DNA of 64,000 bases, taken from Echinicola rosea. GTDB lineage: Bacteria; Bacteroidota; Bacteroidia; Cytophagales; Cyclobacteriaceae. The notes under the pieces are model-generated. The model did not search any database and was not told where the DNA came from. It worked only from the letters and a program-made list of their open reading frames with translations. Position 1 is the stretch's first letter, and each line of letters begins with the position of its first letter. The position numbers and the translations under genes are program-made. Shown here in pieces: positions 55,101-63,135 of the stretch. The stretch spans positions 687,501-751,500 of the forward strand of contig NZ_CP040106.1 in the NCBI RefSeq assembly GCF_005281475.1. The letters run 5' to 3'.

Positions 55101-55227
55101 GATCCACACTGGGGTACTCCCGGACGCCCAAAAAGGTCATGCCGATGATCCCGAAGAGCAAGATGCTCAGCGAAAACACTATGGCCAGTACCGGCCTTCT
55201 GATACTTACGGAAGATAGGCCTGCCAT
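52165..55227 (-). CDS. RND multidrug efflux pump, inner-membrane permease
   Basis: The 1020-residue protein has the AcrB/MexB plan: a membrane helix at the N-terminus (VFSLSILLFGIIGMTFLGVR), two large periplasmic loops, and twelve membrane segments in two groups. Family motifs include the TM4 region GLVVDDAIVVLENIYAKIEK with the proton-relay aspartates, and GLVTKNGILIVEFANQ in the second half. It exports drugs or other small molecules with proton motive force. Overlap with tolC-like gene and a one-base gap to the adaptor indicate one operon. Confidence 0.96.
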   Translation of the reverse strand: MAGLSSVSIRRPVLAIVFSLSILLFGIIGMTFLGVREYPSVDPPIINVRTTYVGANADVIEAQITEPLEESINGISGIKSLTSTSNDGTSNITVEFDVGADMEAAANDVRDKVSRAQRNLPPDAEPPVVSKADADSQPIVFLNVKSEQKSLLEISDIADNIFKERLQTIPGVSEVRIWGEKEYAMRLRMDPIRMASYGVTPLDVLNKVQSENVELPSGRIEGSTIELSVRTKSRLSTPDEFNGLIIKESENNIVRFEDVGNAELAPLNERTVLKRDGVPMVGVVLVPLPGSNSIEIVDEFYRRLEFIKKDLPDDIELGIGFDSTEYIRNSISEVQETILLAFLLVVAIIFLFLRDWRTTFIPVITIPISLVGVFFIMYMMDFSINVLTLLGIVLSIGLVVDDAIVVLENIYAKIEKGEQPKAAAEQGAEEIFFAVIATTIALAAVFLPVIFLTGTTGRLFREFGVVVAGSVIISSFVALTMTPMLSSKLLKKREKHNWFYNVTEPIFLWLNKKYEAALLWFMQLRWISFVIILAMGGGIYLLFNAIPSELAPTEDRGEMRINMSGPEGATFDYMDRVIDELLYEMMTTIPEDVWDSFISVTSPGFGTASTNSGFIRVRLVDASQRTESQQEVFEDVSEILRKKTDVKAFASQPQSIGDRRGGLPVQYVLQAQNLEKLKEVIPTFMDKVNQSSIFQFSDINLKFTKPEIEVEIDRAKARNIGVSVQEIARTLQLSYSGQRFDYFIMNGKQYQVVGEMQKEDRNEPINLRMLYVRAENGQLVQLDNLVNITEKSTPPQLYRFNRFVSATVSAGLAPKYTIGDGLDEMDRIAAEVLDESFTTDVAGVSKEFRESSNSLIFAFLFALILIYLVLSAQFESFTDPLTIMITVPLALFGALLSLWLGDYTLNIFSQIGIIMLIGLVTKNGILIVEFANQRKAHGLDVDEAIVGAAVARFRPILMTSLSTILGILPIALALGAGAESRSPMGVAVIGGLVLSTILTLFIIPGVYTYLTSKSSRLARI

Positions 55228-55228
55228 A

Positions 55229-56311
55229 TCAATTGATTTTATTGTAATTTACCTGCATTCCTTCTTTGGCTTGGAGTACTCCAGTGGTCAGGACCAGTTC
55301 TCCAGCATTCAGGCCCTCTAAAACCTGTACCTCGCTATCGGTCCGGATCCCTATTTCCACTTTTCTTTCCTCTACGATTCCTTCTTGGTTTACCAGAAAG
55401 AGCTTATAGCCGCTCAGCTCCGGGATCAAGGATTCGGAAGGGACCAAAAGGGCATCCTCTTCTACTTCCAGGTTAAAACGGATGTTTACAAACATGCCCG
55501 GGAGAAATTTCCTGTCCTCGTTTGGGCTGATGGCACGCAGGGTCAATGTCCTGGTTTCGGCATCGATCACTGGCTCGTATGCATAGACTTTTCCCTTTTC
55601 GAATCCATCAGAGGCATTGTTTGAAAACTGAATGGTGGAGCCCACTTGCACTTGGCCGGCATACCTCTCCGGAATGGAAAATTCGATTTTTATCGGGTCG
55701 ATATTGACGATGTTGGCGATGATGTCAGTAGTGCTAATGACAGACCCTGAAGAAATTTGCCGTAAACCGAGCACTCCATCAAATGGAGCTTTAATGACCG
55801 TTTTGTCCAGTTGGGCCTTTACGAGTTTGATGTCCGAAAGGGTGGTGTTATATTGGTTCAATATGATGTCGTATTCTTCCTGACTGATCGCTTCCCTGGC
55901 CAAGAGCTGCTTTTGGCGGTTTTCCTGCCCTTCGTATAGCTTCTTTGTATATTCCAATCTGTCCAACTGTGCGGTCAGCTCGTCATCATTGAGGTAAACC
56001 AAGGGAGTTCCTTTCTTTACAAATTGCCCCTCTTCAAAATTTATGGATTCTACCAGCCCTGTGATTTCCGGTCGTAAGGTTACCGATTCGTTTGAAAGCA
56101 CATTCCCGGTAATGTTAAGGTTGTTTTCCAGTCGCTCAGGTTTTACTTCTATCACGTCAACAGGTAGCACTGTCATTTCTTCAGGAACCTCTGAAGTGGC
56201 ACTTGCCGGTTTATTATTGGAACTTCCTCCCTGCAAGCGAGGAAATAGAAAAATAATGGCGATGACCACGATGATGGCCACAATCAATAATATTTTAGTT
56301 TGTTTCTTCAT
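55229..56311 (-). CDS. RND efflux periplasmic adaptor (membrane fusion protein)
   Basis: From ATG 56311 the protein has 360 residues: one membrane anchor (about 5-25, ILLIVAIIVVIAIIFLF), a lipoyl/biotinyl-like half (ITGLVESINFEEGQFVKKGT), an alpha-hairpin (LLAREAISQEEYDIILNQYN), the second lipoyl half (ATVIKAPFDGVLGL-like) and beta-barrel domains. It bridges the pump and TolC. The frame is open to 56386 but the extra residues are not family-like. It is the first gene of the three-gene pump operon. Confidence 0.94.
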   Translation of the reverse strand: MKKQTKILLIVAIIVVIAIIFLFPRLQGGSSNNKPASATSEVPEEMTVLPVDVIEVKPERLENNLNITGNVLSNESVTLRPEITGLVESINFEEGQFVKKGTPLVYLNDDELTAQLDRLEYTKKLYEGQENRQKQLLAREAISQEEYDIILNQYNTTLSDIKLVKAQLDKTVIKAPFDGVLGLRQISSGSVISTTDIIANIVNIDPIKIEFSIPERYAGQVQVGSTIQFSNNASDGFEKGKVYAYEPVIDAETRTLTLRAISPNEDRKFLPGMFVNIRFNLEVEEDALLVPSESLIPELSGYKLFLVNQEGIVEERKVEIGIRTDSEVQVLEGLNAGELVLTTGVLQAKEGMQVNYNKIN

Positions 56312-56670
56312 TGGGCTAATGAAAATGTCGAATGCTTCGAGATGTTTATTGAATAGTTTCCTTTCCTGGACTTTAAAGTAAGTCAATTAATAATGAACAT
56401 CCCTCAATTTAAAATACAGGTGGTCAATGAAAACTTTTAATGGTCACTGACTTTGCTGATATAATTTAGCAAAAGTTTCGATTAAAAGGTTTTTAATCCA
56501 AATGATACATTAAGGATCGTGATAGCCTGTCCCGACGGAAGTCGGAAAGGGCCTAAACTGTAAGAAAATCAGTTAATATAGTGGAGTAGGCGTAGGTCGC
56601 TACAGGGCAGTTGGAACTAAAGTGTGGCGATTGATTTGGAGGCCATTTCGGGATTACATGAGGTACATCA
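56312..56670. other. Gap with family E fragment
   Basis: Between the efflux adaptor start and the DUF4421 gene there is no gene. 56505-56575 is a degenerate family E copy; the first 100 bases upstream of the adaptor should carry the efflux operon promoter. Confidence 0.6.
56505..56575 (+). repeat. Family E repeat, copy 3 (partial)
   Basis: It parallels 42210-42270: TACATTAAGGATCGTGATAG, GCCTGTCCCGACGGAAGTCGG with a small dyad, and GGGCCTAAACTGTAAGAAAATC. The terminal part is diverged. Confidence 0.6.
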
Positions 56671-57693
56671 CTATTCCAAATATTGATACGGGTTAATGGT
56701 GTCCAAGAATTTTCTGACTTTAGGACTTGGAATGAATCGGTAGATGAGGTTTAGTCGGTAATTTCCCGTTATGAGGCTGTTGTTGAAATCGTCGTTTTTT
56801 GCTAACCTCACCTTGCTATAGACATAGTTGGCATTGACTGCCCAGCGCTTGGAATTATACCCCACACTGGCTTTGAGTAAGTAGTTGGCATTGACCGACC
56901 AATTGGTGGATTTTTCCAGTCCGTATTGATTGGTAAAACCCACACCGATATTTCCACTGGCAGCGCCCATCAAGAAGTAGTGTTTGGCGATGACCAGTGT
57001 ATAAGCGTACCCGATGTTTGGCCCAAATTCCATAAAGAACAGTTTGTCAAAATCTCTGGACGGGTCGATCATGACGCTTTTTGGGATGAAGGAGCTGTCA
57101 CCTTTTGCCAGCCCGCCGTATATTTCCGCCCCTACCAAGAGGGTTCCGGCGGATTTTTTCTGCCATTCTGTTTGCAGGAATGCCGCTTTATAGCTGAATT
57201 TTTCTCCGTTAAAAACGTATTTTACAGAAGCGCCGACCTCGCGAACCTTGATGTCTGGTCGATAATAATAATGCTGGCTTTCTTCCGCAAATTCACCTTC
57301 CGGCACCAAATGGTAACCATTGTACACCTGTAAGAAGCCATCGATGGCCCATTTGTCTGGATAAGCGTGCAGTTGGGCGTCGAGGTATTTGGTATCCCCC
57401 TTCCCTCTTTCGGGATTTAAAAAGCCAAATCCCAATGCAAGATTAAGGGTGAAAACATCATATGAAGCCCCCACTCCCATGTTTAAGGTGGAGTTTGGCC
57501 GATAGCGTAACAATGGGGCTTCTTTCAGGCGGTCCCGAATGTCAAGGCCTGTATATTTTCTGGAAAAGTACAGCCTGCCTGTCACCATATCGGTAAAGCG
57601 TTCAAAATACGTGGTGTCATTTTGAATTTGTGCAAACAGGTCGGTGCAGAAAAATATCCCTGTTATTGCAAGTATAAAGCCCCATTTTCGCAT
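56671..57693 (-). CDS. DUF4421 family outer-membrane-like protein
   Basis: From MRKWGFILAITGIFFCTDLF (57693) the protein has 340 residues: signal peptide (1-22), then the DUF4421 domain (FSRKYTGLDIRDRLKEAPLL, NSTLNMGVGASYDVFTLNLA) of alternating polar/aromatic strands that looks like an outer-membrane beta-barrel. The family is known in Bacteroidota, with unknown function. An upstream in-frame ATG at 57702 is possible. It stands alone in the operon layout. Confidence 0.85.
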   Translation of the reverse strand: MRKWGFILAITGIFFCTDLFAQIQNDTTYFERFTDMVTGRLYFSRKYTGLDIRDRLKEAPLLRYRPNSTLNMGVGASYDVFTLNLALGFGFLNPERGKGDTKYLDAQLHAYPDKWAIDGFLQVYNGYHLVPEGEFAEESQHYYYRPDIKVREVGASVKYVFNGEKFSYKAAFLQTEWQKKSAGTLLVGAEIYGGLAKGDSSFIPKSVMIDPSRDFDKLFFMEFGPNIGYAYTLVIAKHYFLMGAASGNIGVGFTNQYGLEKSTNWSVNANYLLKASVGYNSKRWAVNANYVYSKVRLAKNDDFNNSLITGNYRLNLIYRFIPSPKVRKFLDTINPYQYLE

Positions 57694-58822
57694 GAACATC
57701 ATTTTTATCGGTGCAGTCCCCGGTCAAACCAAAGAAGCATTCGGTAAGTATATAAAAAATATGGGAGTTTATCGCTAAATGCTGCAGATCTCTCAGGGCA
57801 AACGCATTTAGGATTAATTTCCTGTAGGGCAGCTATCATCCGTGCCGCTGGCACTCCTTCTGGAGGCTGATGAGTGCTTAACGTCCTGCGGATGAATCCG
57901 CAGGTTACTAAATTTATCGTGCCGCTGGCACTTTACCGCAGTTTGTACATTAGGAATAGCAGCAACCTCTCCCGGCAAATACTGAAAGAGCACGAGCATC
58001 AGTTGGTCTAAAGGACGAATAATCCGCCGCACCTATCTGCCCAAGTGGGGAGAATGGTTTAGATAAGTTTATGTATATTCGTAACGCAACACTTAGCCTC
58101 GGAGAAACGAAGTATTCACTGTGAGTCCATTATTCGGCCTTTGGAGCATTCGGTTTTGGGACAGTTGATGGGGGCGTTAAGAAAATGAGTTAGCTCGGGC
58201 AGTGGACAAGCGAGATCCACTCATTTTTAGCCCATAGCAACTGGCACAAAATCAAATTAAGGCAAACGAATTCGTACTCATAAACCTGACCACTTAATGC
58301 GAAGAATGCTCCATGGCCTAGATTTTTTGCCTACTTTTTCATCAATGGAAAAAGTAGGAAAGTCCAATAAAGCATATAAAGCTAAATTCCATAGGAACGG
58401 CAGATATATTCAAACTGGAACACTTTTTTAAATGCGTTCGCCCTGGCAGATCTCTATGTTGGGATTTTGGATCAAGCAATATTTCTGGGTGGACGAATGT
58501 TGACATGGTCTTATGAAAGAAAATTTCATTCCGTTAAAACGATGGGCTTCCTCCATCCGCACGAATGGGTTTTAGCGGGAATTTGTGGTGAAAAGGGCGT
58601 GAAATGCAACTAAAACTGAAAACTTGGGACGGGAAATTTACCACGGGCTTCACCCATGGCTATGAACGTGTCACTCCTCTGGGCTAGCTTTCGAGTGTAA
58701 TCTTTCAATGCTGGCCCAACATGCACTTGGTGCCTTTGGGACGTTGCGGCATTTTTATGTATCGGTGGTTTTGCCATTAAGTAAACTGGCAGCCCCCAAC
58801 TTTTCCGCTTGATCCGGGATTT
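57694..58822. repeat. 1.1-kb gene-free mosaic of repeats (families C, A and relatives)
   Basis: No credible gene occurs here. Family C (57794-57951) and family A (58610-58824) copies are present. 58160-58290 resembles family B (GGGCGTTAAGAAAATGAG and what follows) and 58325-58375 has a TACTTTTTC...GAAAAAGTA dyad like the family B end. 58430-58452 (TTTAAATGCGTTCGCCCTGG) repeats the end motif of family C. Confidence 0.7.
57794..57951 (+). repeat. Dispersed repeat family C, copy 2
   Basis: It matches the reverse complement of 31081-31252, with CAGGGCAAACGCATTTAGG at its start, two GTGCCGCTGGCAC palindromes (57842-57854 and 57919-57931) and TTTGTACATT at its end. Confidence 0.8.
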
Positions 58823-58824
58823 TT
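58610..58824 (+). repeat. Dispersed repeat family A, copy 2
   Basis: Inverted relative to 4286-4500. The peptide-like frame of copy 1 is broken here by a one-base deletion after CTCCTCTGGG (58680-58684), after which the same peptide continues in another frame. The end of the repeat runs up to the small membrane protein gene. Confidence 0.75.
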
Positions 58825-58996
58825 AACGGACGAAGAGCTGCATGTAAAAAAAGGTCAATGCGCCAGCCACCGTCCCAGAAACCAAAAAGGCCTTGACGAA
58901 AAATGATTTCACCTGACCGTGATATTTAAAGAAAGACAAGGTGGCTAGGGAATAAGCGGTAAATAGAAGAAGGGCACTGGCAACTGTTTGAATCAT
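58823..58996 (-). CDS. Small two-helix membrane protein
   Basis: From ATG 58996 (MIQTVASALLLFTAYSLATL) the product has 57 residues with two hydrophobic segments (about 5-20 and 33-52) and a basic hinge. An AAGGAT ribosome site lies seven bases upstream, which supports this start over the ATG at 59050. It was not recognised as a family, and its length leaves doubt. Confidence 0.5.
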   Translation of the reverse strand: MIQTVASALLLFTAYSLATLSFFKYHGQVKSFFVKAFLVSGTVAGALTFFYMQLFVR

Positions 58997-59149
58997 GGTA
59001 TCCTTGCTTTTTAGAATTTGATGCAAGGACGACAATTTTATCCGGTACAAAGATTATCCAGTTTTAAGTTTTTGTTAATATTCAGGAAATCAATACTTTC
59101 CTTAGCGGATTTGTGGATGGGGGATAGGTTCAACTAATCCATCCTTAAA

Positions 59150-59211
59150 ACGGTGATGAGTTAAAAACTCAAACTTTAACTGGACCCGCAGCCCGGCTGT
59201 CGTAACAACTG
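59150..59211 (+). repeat. Dispersed repeat family H, copy 3 (diverged)
   Basis: It shares GGTGATGAGTTAAAAACTCA and CCCGCAGCCCGGCTGTCG followed by AACAAC with copies 1 and 2. Confidence 0.6.
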
Positions 59212-59275
59212 ACCAATTGTAAATCTATGTTCATTCTTATTACTTCACTAGTTTCGCACCATCCCTATTACTTTT

Positions 59276-59368
59276 CTAATTCCGCATTTGAAATGCGAAC
59301 TGCTGGTAGAGGCATTTGTCATGCCTCTACCAGCAGTGAAGTCCCCAGAAACATGGCTGATCCTTGAT
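59276..59368 (-). repeat. REP-like repeat family D, copy 2
   Basis: Inverted relative to 30618-30705. It contains the palindrome CGCATTTGAAATGCG (59283-59297) and a perfect 15-base-pair hairpin, TGCTGGTAGAGGCAT with its complement (59301-59315, 59321-59335), around TTGTC. Confidence 0.8.
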
Positions 59369-59375
59369 CATCAAA

Positions 59376-59407
59376 AATGCCATCCTTGTTTCGGTAAGGA
59401 TGGCATT
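59376..59407. terminator. Strong hairpin, possible bidirectional terminator
   Basis: AATGCCATCCTT (59376-59387) pairs perfectly with AAGGATGGCATT (59396-59407) around eight bases, followed by T on the minus strand and by GATATTTTTG on the plus strand. No gene is recognised upstream in either direction, so an unannotated small RNA or peptide gene may be near. Confidence 0.5.
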
Positions 59408-60025
59408 GATATTTTTGTTTCATTTTAATAAAATGGAGGTTGATAAAAAATAATTATTAAAATAACCTCCAACTCAATTACACACACTAAAAGTCGGTAG
59501 TAGAAAAAGTTGCTTAATCACCCGTGACAAATGTAATAATTTTTTTTGATATACCGCAAAATTTATTTCTATAAATTATCGGATTTAATACTGGAATAAT
59601 GACAAAAGTTATATTTGTTAAGTGTTTTTTTAATAAAAAAAGATGTATTGACCAATAGGAGGTAATTAGCGAGGGTTGTGAGGATTCTGAAAAGTTCTGT
59701 TAATTCTTATTTCCAAAGTATTGATTTTTTGGGAATGAGGGGCTATTCATAAGCATTCCTACAAGTCTTGGGTTGAAATCATTTAAAGTTAAATAGGTGG
59801 ACAGAGCAAGGTGCCGATCAGGTGACTATTGGTTTTTCTGATGGTACGGTTGTAGTGGGAGACCATGGGCTTGAATTGAATTTGGTTGGTTTATTTTAGT
59901 AGGAGGAGATCTATCTGATTTTCCATATTATTATTTTTAAGGAATGCTTACCGACTCCTTTGGTAGGAATATAGATAATCCGATGATATATTGTTTATTG
60001 TAAGTAAAGAAATGAATTAGCTTTT

Positions 60026-60033
60026 TATATTTG
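60026..60033 (+). promoter_or_regulatory. Candidate -7 box of the glycosyltransferase gene
   Basis: TATATTTG at 60026-60033 fits TAnnTTTG and places a transcription start near 60040, about 28 bases before the ATG at 60068. This favours that ATG over the TTG at 60038. Confidence 0.5.
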
Positions 60034-60067
60034 ACTTTTGAATGAAACTTTGAAAAAACTACCACCC

Positions 60068-60862
60068 ATGCATGCATCGGAACAGGAAAATCTGGTAAGT
60101 ATCGTTATCCCGTGTTATAACCAAGGTAAATACCTAAGGGAAACGGTGCTTTCAGTACTTGGCTCCACCTATCACCCCTTTGAAGTGATTATCGTAAACG
60201 ATGGGTCAAAAGACGATTCTCTTCAGATCGCAGGAGCATTGGCGAAGGAATTTCCTGAAGTAAGGGTTATTGACCAAGAAAACGGAGGTGTTTCCAAGGC
60301 TAGAAATACAGGCATAGAAGATGCAAATGGCAGTATCATACTTCCGCTGGACGGTGATGATCTTATTTCAAAAGAATACATCGAGGCTGCAGTCAAGGTC
60401 CTGAAAGCCCAGCCAGCCGTAAAAGTGGTCTATAGCCAAGGAGTGAAGTTTGATGAAGCGGGTCAGAAAAGCTGGAATCTAAAGCCTTTCAGTAGGCACC
60501 AGTTGGCGCTGGACAACATGATTTTTTGCTCGGCCTTGTTCAGGAAAGTAGATTGGCGAAAGGCAGGGAAATATTCAGAAGAAATGCGTTTTATGGGCCG
60601 GGAAGACTGGGAATTTTGGATCAAAATGCTCAAGGACGGCGGGGAAGTGGTTCAGCTGCCTTTCACAGGATTTTATTATCGACTTACACCCAATAGTAAG
60701 CGAAAGAAAACATCCAGTGCAGCAATAAAGAGAGAGCGAATCGCTTTTCTAAACTCAAGGCACGCAGCGTATTTTTCAAGGGAGCTTAATGGTCCCCTAC
60801 GTTTTCGGCGGTCTTGGTCCAGGCCCTACAATACCATGCTGAAATGGTTAGGTATGCTTTAG
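60068..60862 (+). CDS. Glycosyltransferase family 2
   Basis: The 264-residue protein (start ATG 60068) is a GT-A enzyme: SIVIPCYNQGKYLRETVLSV at the N-terminus, VIIVNDGSKDDS near residue 42 and the metal-binding LPLDGDDLI near residue 95. The later GREDWEFWIKMLKDGG is typical of family 2. It would transfer a sugar from a nucleotide sugar to a surface glycan or lipid. The C-terminus is basic and may be membrane-associated. Its stop codon overlaps the convergent next gene by four bases. Confidence 0.9.
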   Translation: MHASEQENLVSIVIPCYNQGKYLRETVLSVLGSTYHPFEVIIVNDGSKDDSLQIAGALAKEFPEVRVIDQENGGVSKARNTGIEDANGSIILPLDGDDLISKEYIEAAVKVLKAQPAVKVVYSQGVKFDEAGQKSWNLKPFSRHQLALDNMIFCSALFRKVDWRKAGKYSEEMRFMGREDWEFWIKMLKDGGEVVQLPFTGFYYRLTPNSKRKKTSSAAIKRERIAFLNSRHAAYFSRELNGPLRFRRSWSRPYNTMLKWLGML

Positions 60863-61569
60863 ATCTTATCCATTCCTTTCCAGAATTTCAGGAAATAATA
60901 TTTTAATGGGTTTTTGTATTTGAGTTGCTTCCAGGGACGGCTGCCGTGGGGCTTGTGAAGTACTGGCACGTCCATCAGCACATAATTGCTATGGCCCAGT
61001 TCAATGGCTTTTTTGGAGATAAACGTATCGTACCAGTCTTTGGACTGATCCAGCTGCATAAAATCATAAGCCGCCAAAAATTCAGGACTGAACAGTGTAC
61101 AGCAAAAGCTCAAACTCCTCTTCGTATCAATGACTTTTTCCGTGACATCCTTGAATTTCAGGTATGGGAAGTTGACTTTCCGGTCATAGCCTACCGTGAT
61201 GGCTCCTACCAAGCCGGCATTTTGATGGCCGTCAAGGAAGCGGAGCATTTCTTCGATGGTGTTTTTCTCTACCGTCACATCGGATTCTACCACGAGCAGA
61301 GGAAGTTGCTTTTCTACTGCCTCCTTCTGGGCCATTTGGAGCACCAGTTTGTAGTTGGGAGAAGGAGTGTCCGTGACATCTTCCAAGTGCACCAATTCGT
61401 AACCGATCTTTGGGGCGTTTTTGTCCAGGGCGGCTTTGGTTTCTGCCGAACTGAAATCATTGAAAATTTTATGGATGACCGGGACAGATGATGCCTTGAT
61501 GGCTTGAGCTGTTTCCAGGGTGGTCTCGATCGAGTTTTTGACAGGTGTGATTACAAGTGCTTTGGCCAT
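60859..61569 (-). CDS. GT-A-fold glycosyltransferase-like protein
   Basis: From MAKALVITPVKNS (61569) the protein has 236 residues with a GT2-like N-terminal fold (VITPVKNSIETTLETAQAIK), the acidic motif LLVVESDVTVEKNT near residue 100 in the place of a DxD, and a C-terminal basic part (HKPHGSRPWKQLKYKNPLKY). It probably acts on cell-surface polysaccharide; the sugar is unknown. The first Met of the longer frame (61587) is unlikely. Convergent with the preceding gene with a four-base stop overlap. Confidence 0.8.
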   Translation of the reverse strand: MAKALVITPVKNSIETTLETAQAIKASSVPVIHKIFNDFSSAETKAALDKNAPKIGYELVHLEDVTDTPSPNYKLVLQMAQKEAVEKQLPLLVVESDVTVEKNTIEEMLRFLDGHQNAGLVGAITVGYDRKVNFPYLKFKDVTEKVIDTKRSLSFCCTLFSPEFLAAYDFMQLDQSKDWYDTFISKKAIELGHSNYVLMDVPVLHKPHGSRPWKQLKYKNPLKYYFLKFWKGMDKI

Positions 61570-61610
61570 AACAGCGGCAAGATACAAAAAAATGATGGAC
61601 TCATCACGGC

Positions 61611-61704
61611 AAAAAAACGAGGCTGTCTCATCATTGAACCATCCGTCATCACGATTCCGATATCCATCGGCATTGCCATGACGAGGATTTATGAGACAGC
61701 CTCG
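61611..61704 (-). terminator. Long branched terminator of the aminotransferase gene
   Basis: CGAGGCTGTCTCAT (61618-61631) pairs with its complement at 61691-61704, enclosing 59 bases that contain a second stem CGTCAT/ATGACG and an inner CCGAT/ATCGG. On the minus strand the outer stem is followed by seven T (complement of 61611-61617). It begins 14 bases after the aminotransferase stop codon. Hairpins of the GAGGCTGTCTCA type are frequent terminators in Bacteroidota. Confidence 0.85.
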
Positions 61705-61717
61705 GGTTACCTTTTTA

Positions 61718-62920
61718 TCAGCTAAGTTTAGCTACTGCTTCTTTGATACGTTTCAGGGCTTCTTTCAGCTCTTCTTCGGAAGCGGCATAGGAAAGCCTCA
61801 CGCAGTTGGGAGCCCCAAAAGCAGCACCTGTCACGACAGAGACGTGTGCCGTGTTCAGGATATACAGACAGAAATCATCTGCATTTTCGATCTTGATCTC
61901 CCCGGCAGCCTTGCCAAAGAAGGCTGTCACATCAGGGAAGAAATAAAAAGCTCCTTCCGGTACGTGTGTCTTGATGCCGGGAATGTCCCTAAGTAGCTCT
62001 AGCACAAGCTCCCTTCTTTTCTTGTAGGCTTTTTCCATTTCTACAGAAGGCGTCTGGTCACCGGTGATGGCTGCCAAAGCGGCGCGCTGGGCGATGCCCG
62101 TGCCACCAGAAGTGAATTGACCTTGGATTTTTTCACAAGCCTTGGCGATGAAAAGCGGGGCGCAGATGTAGCCCACTCTCCAACCGGTCATGGCATATCC
62201 CTTAGAAAAGCCATTGACGGTGATGGTCCTGTCAAACATTCCGGGAAGTGCCGCCATGCTGGCATGCTGGCCGGTATAGTTGATCAGTTCGTAAATCTCA
62301 TCAGCTACGACATAGATGTCCTTGTGTTTTTTGATCACTTCAGCAATGGCTTGGAGTTCATCCTTGCTGAATACAGATCCGGTAGGATTACAAGGAGAGG
62401 AATAGATGACCGCCTTGGTCTTGTCCGTGATGGCCTCTTCCAGTTGCTCAGCCGATGCTTTGAAGTTGTTTTCAAGGGTCCCTTCGATGAGGACCGGCAC
62501 ACCACCTGCCAGCTTGATGATTTCTGCATAACTTACCCAGTATGGAGAGAAGATCACCACTTCATCACCTTCATTGAGCAGGCACATGAAAATGTTCGCA
62601 ATGGAATGTTTGGCGCCAGTAGAAAGAACGATGTTTTCCGCTTTGGCTTCAGTGATTTTATTTTGGGTTTGTAGCTTTTGGGCAATGGCTTCCCTCAAGT
62701 CTTGATAGCCTGCTACGGGAGAATACGAGAAATATTTCCCCTCATCTATGGCAGCCTTGGCCGCATCCTGGATGTGCTGGGGAGTCTTGAAATCAGGCTC
62801 TCCCAGACTCAAACTGATGATATCGATTCCCTGGCCTTTGAGCTCTCTTGCTTTTTTGGCCATCGCCAGCGTAGCTGACTCTTCCATATTGTTAATACGG
62901 TCTGATAAAATACTGCTCAT
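61718..62920 (-). CDS. Pyridoxal-phosphate aminotransferase, aspartate aminotransferase type (class I)
   Basis: The 400-residue enzyme has the fold-type I pattern: SLSLGEPDFKTPQHIQDAAK at the start, VLSTGAKHSIANIF, YSSPCNPTGSVF near residue 172 and the catalytic lysine in TVNGFSKGYAMTGWRVGY near residue 238. It likely transfers the amino group between aspartate (or an aromatic amino acid) and 2-oxoglutarate. The length and start (MSSILSDRINNMEES) are family-like. Monocistronic with a long terminator. Confidence 0.94.
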   Translation of the reverse strand: MSSILSDRINNMEESATLAMAKKARELKGQGIDIISLSLGEPDFKTPQHIQDAAKAAIDEGKYFSYSPVAGYQDLREAIAQKLQTQNKITEAKAENIVLSTGAKHSIANIFMCLLNEGDEVVIFSPYWVSYAEIIKLAGGVPVLIEGTLENNFKASAEQLEEAITDKTKAVIYSSPCNPTGSVFSKDELQAIAEVIKKHKDIYVVADEIYELINYTGQHASMAALPGMFDRTITVNGFSKGYAMTGWRVGYICAPLFIAKACEKIQGQFTSGGTGIAQRAALAAITGDQTPSVEMEKAYKKRRELVLELLRDIPGIKTHVPEGAFYFFPDVTAFFGKAAGEIKIENADDFCLYILNTAHVSVVTGAAFGAPNCVRLSYAASEEELKEALKRIKEAVAKLS

Positions 62921-63135
62921 TTGCTTTATAATTGTTTTTATATGGTCAGTTTATTGTTACCTTTATTTTTCTTTTCCGCCCAAGATGCAATCGAATCGAT
63001 TGCTGACGTTTTAATAATTGGGCAAAATTAAGGATTATGCTTGTTAATTCTAAACCTTTCTTTTATTTAGAGCATAGAATCTTCCAATTAAAACGTTATC
63101 ATTAAAAACAGTGCAGTGTTTAGCAAATGCTTGGC

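Larger units (their letters stand above)
58997..60067. other. 1.07-kb stretch without a recognised gene
   Basis: It holds a family H copy (59150-59211), a family D copy (59276-59368), two strong hairpins (59376-59407 and 59434-59471) and then about 550 bases of A+T-rich sequence. An open frame without a start at about 59778-59898 on the plus strand gives a peptide (DQVTIGFSDGTVVVGDHGLE) that looks protein-like, possibly a gene remnant. The last 40 bases carry the glycosyltransferase promoter. Confidence 0.6.

Noticed and set aside
57814..58032. 72-codon minus-strand frame in family C copy 2
   Set aside because: Same reasoning: the frame lies in a repeat, lacks any protein-like motif and has no upstream start signal.
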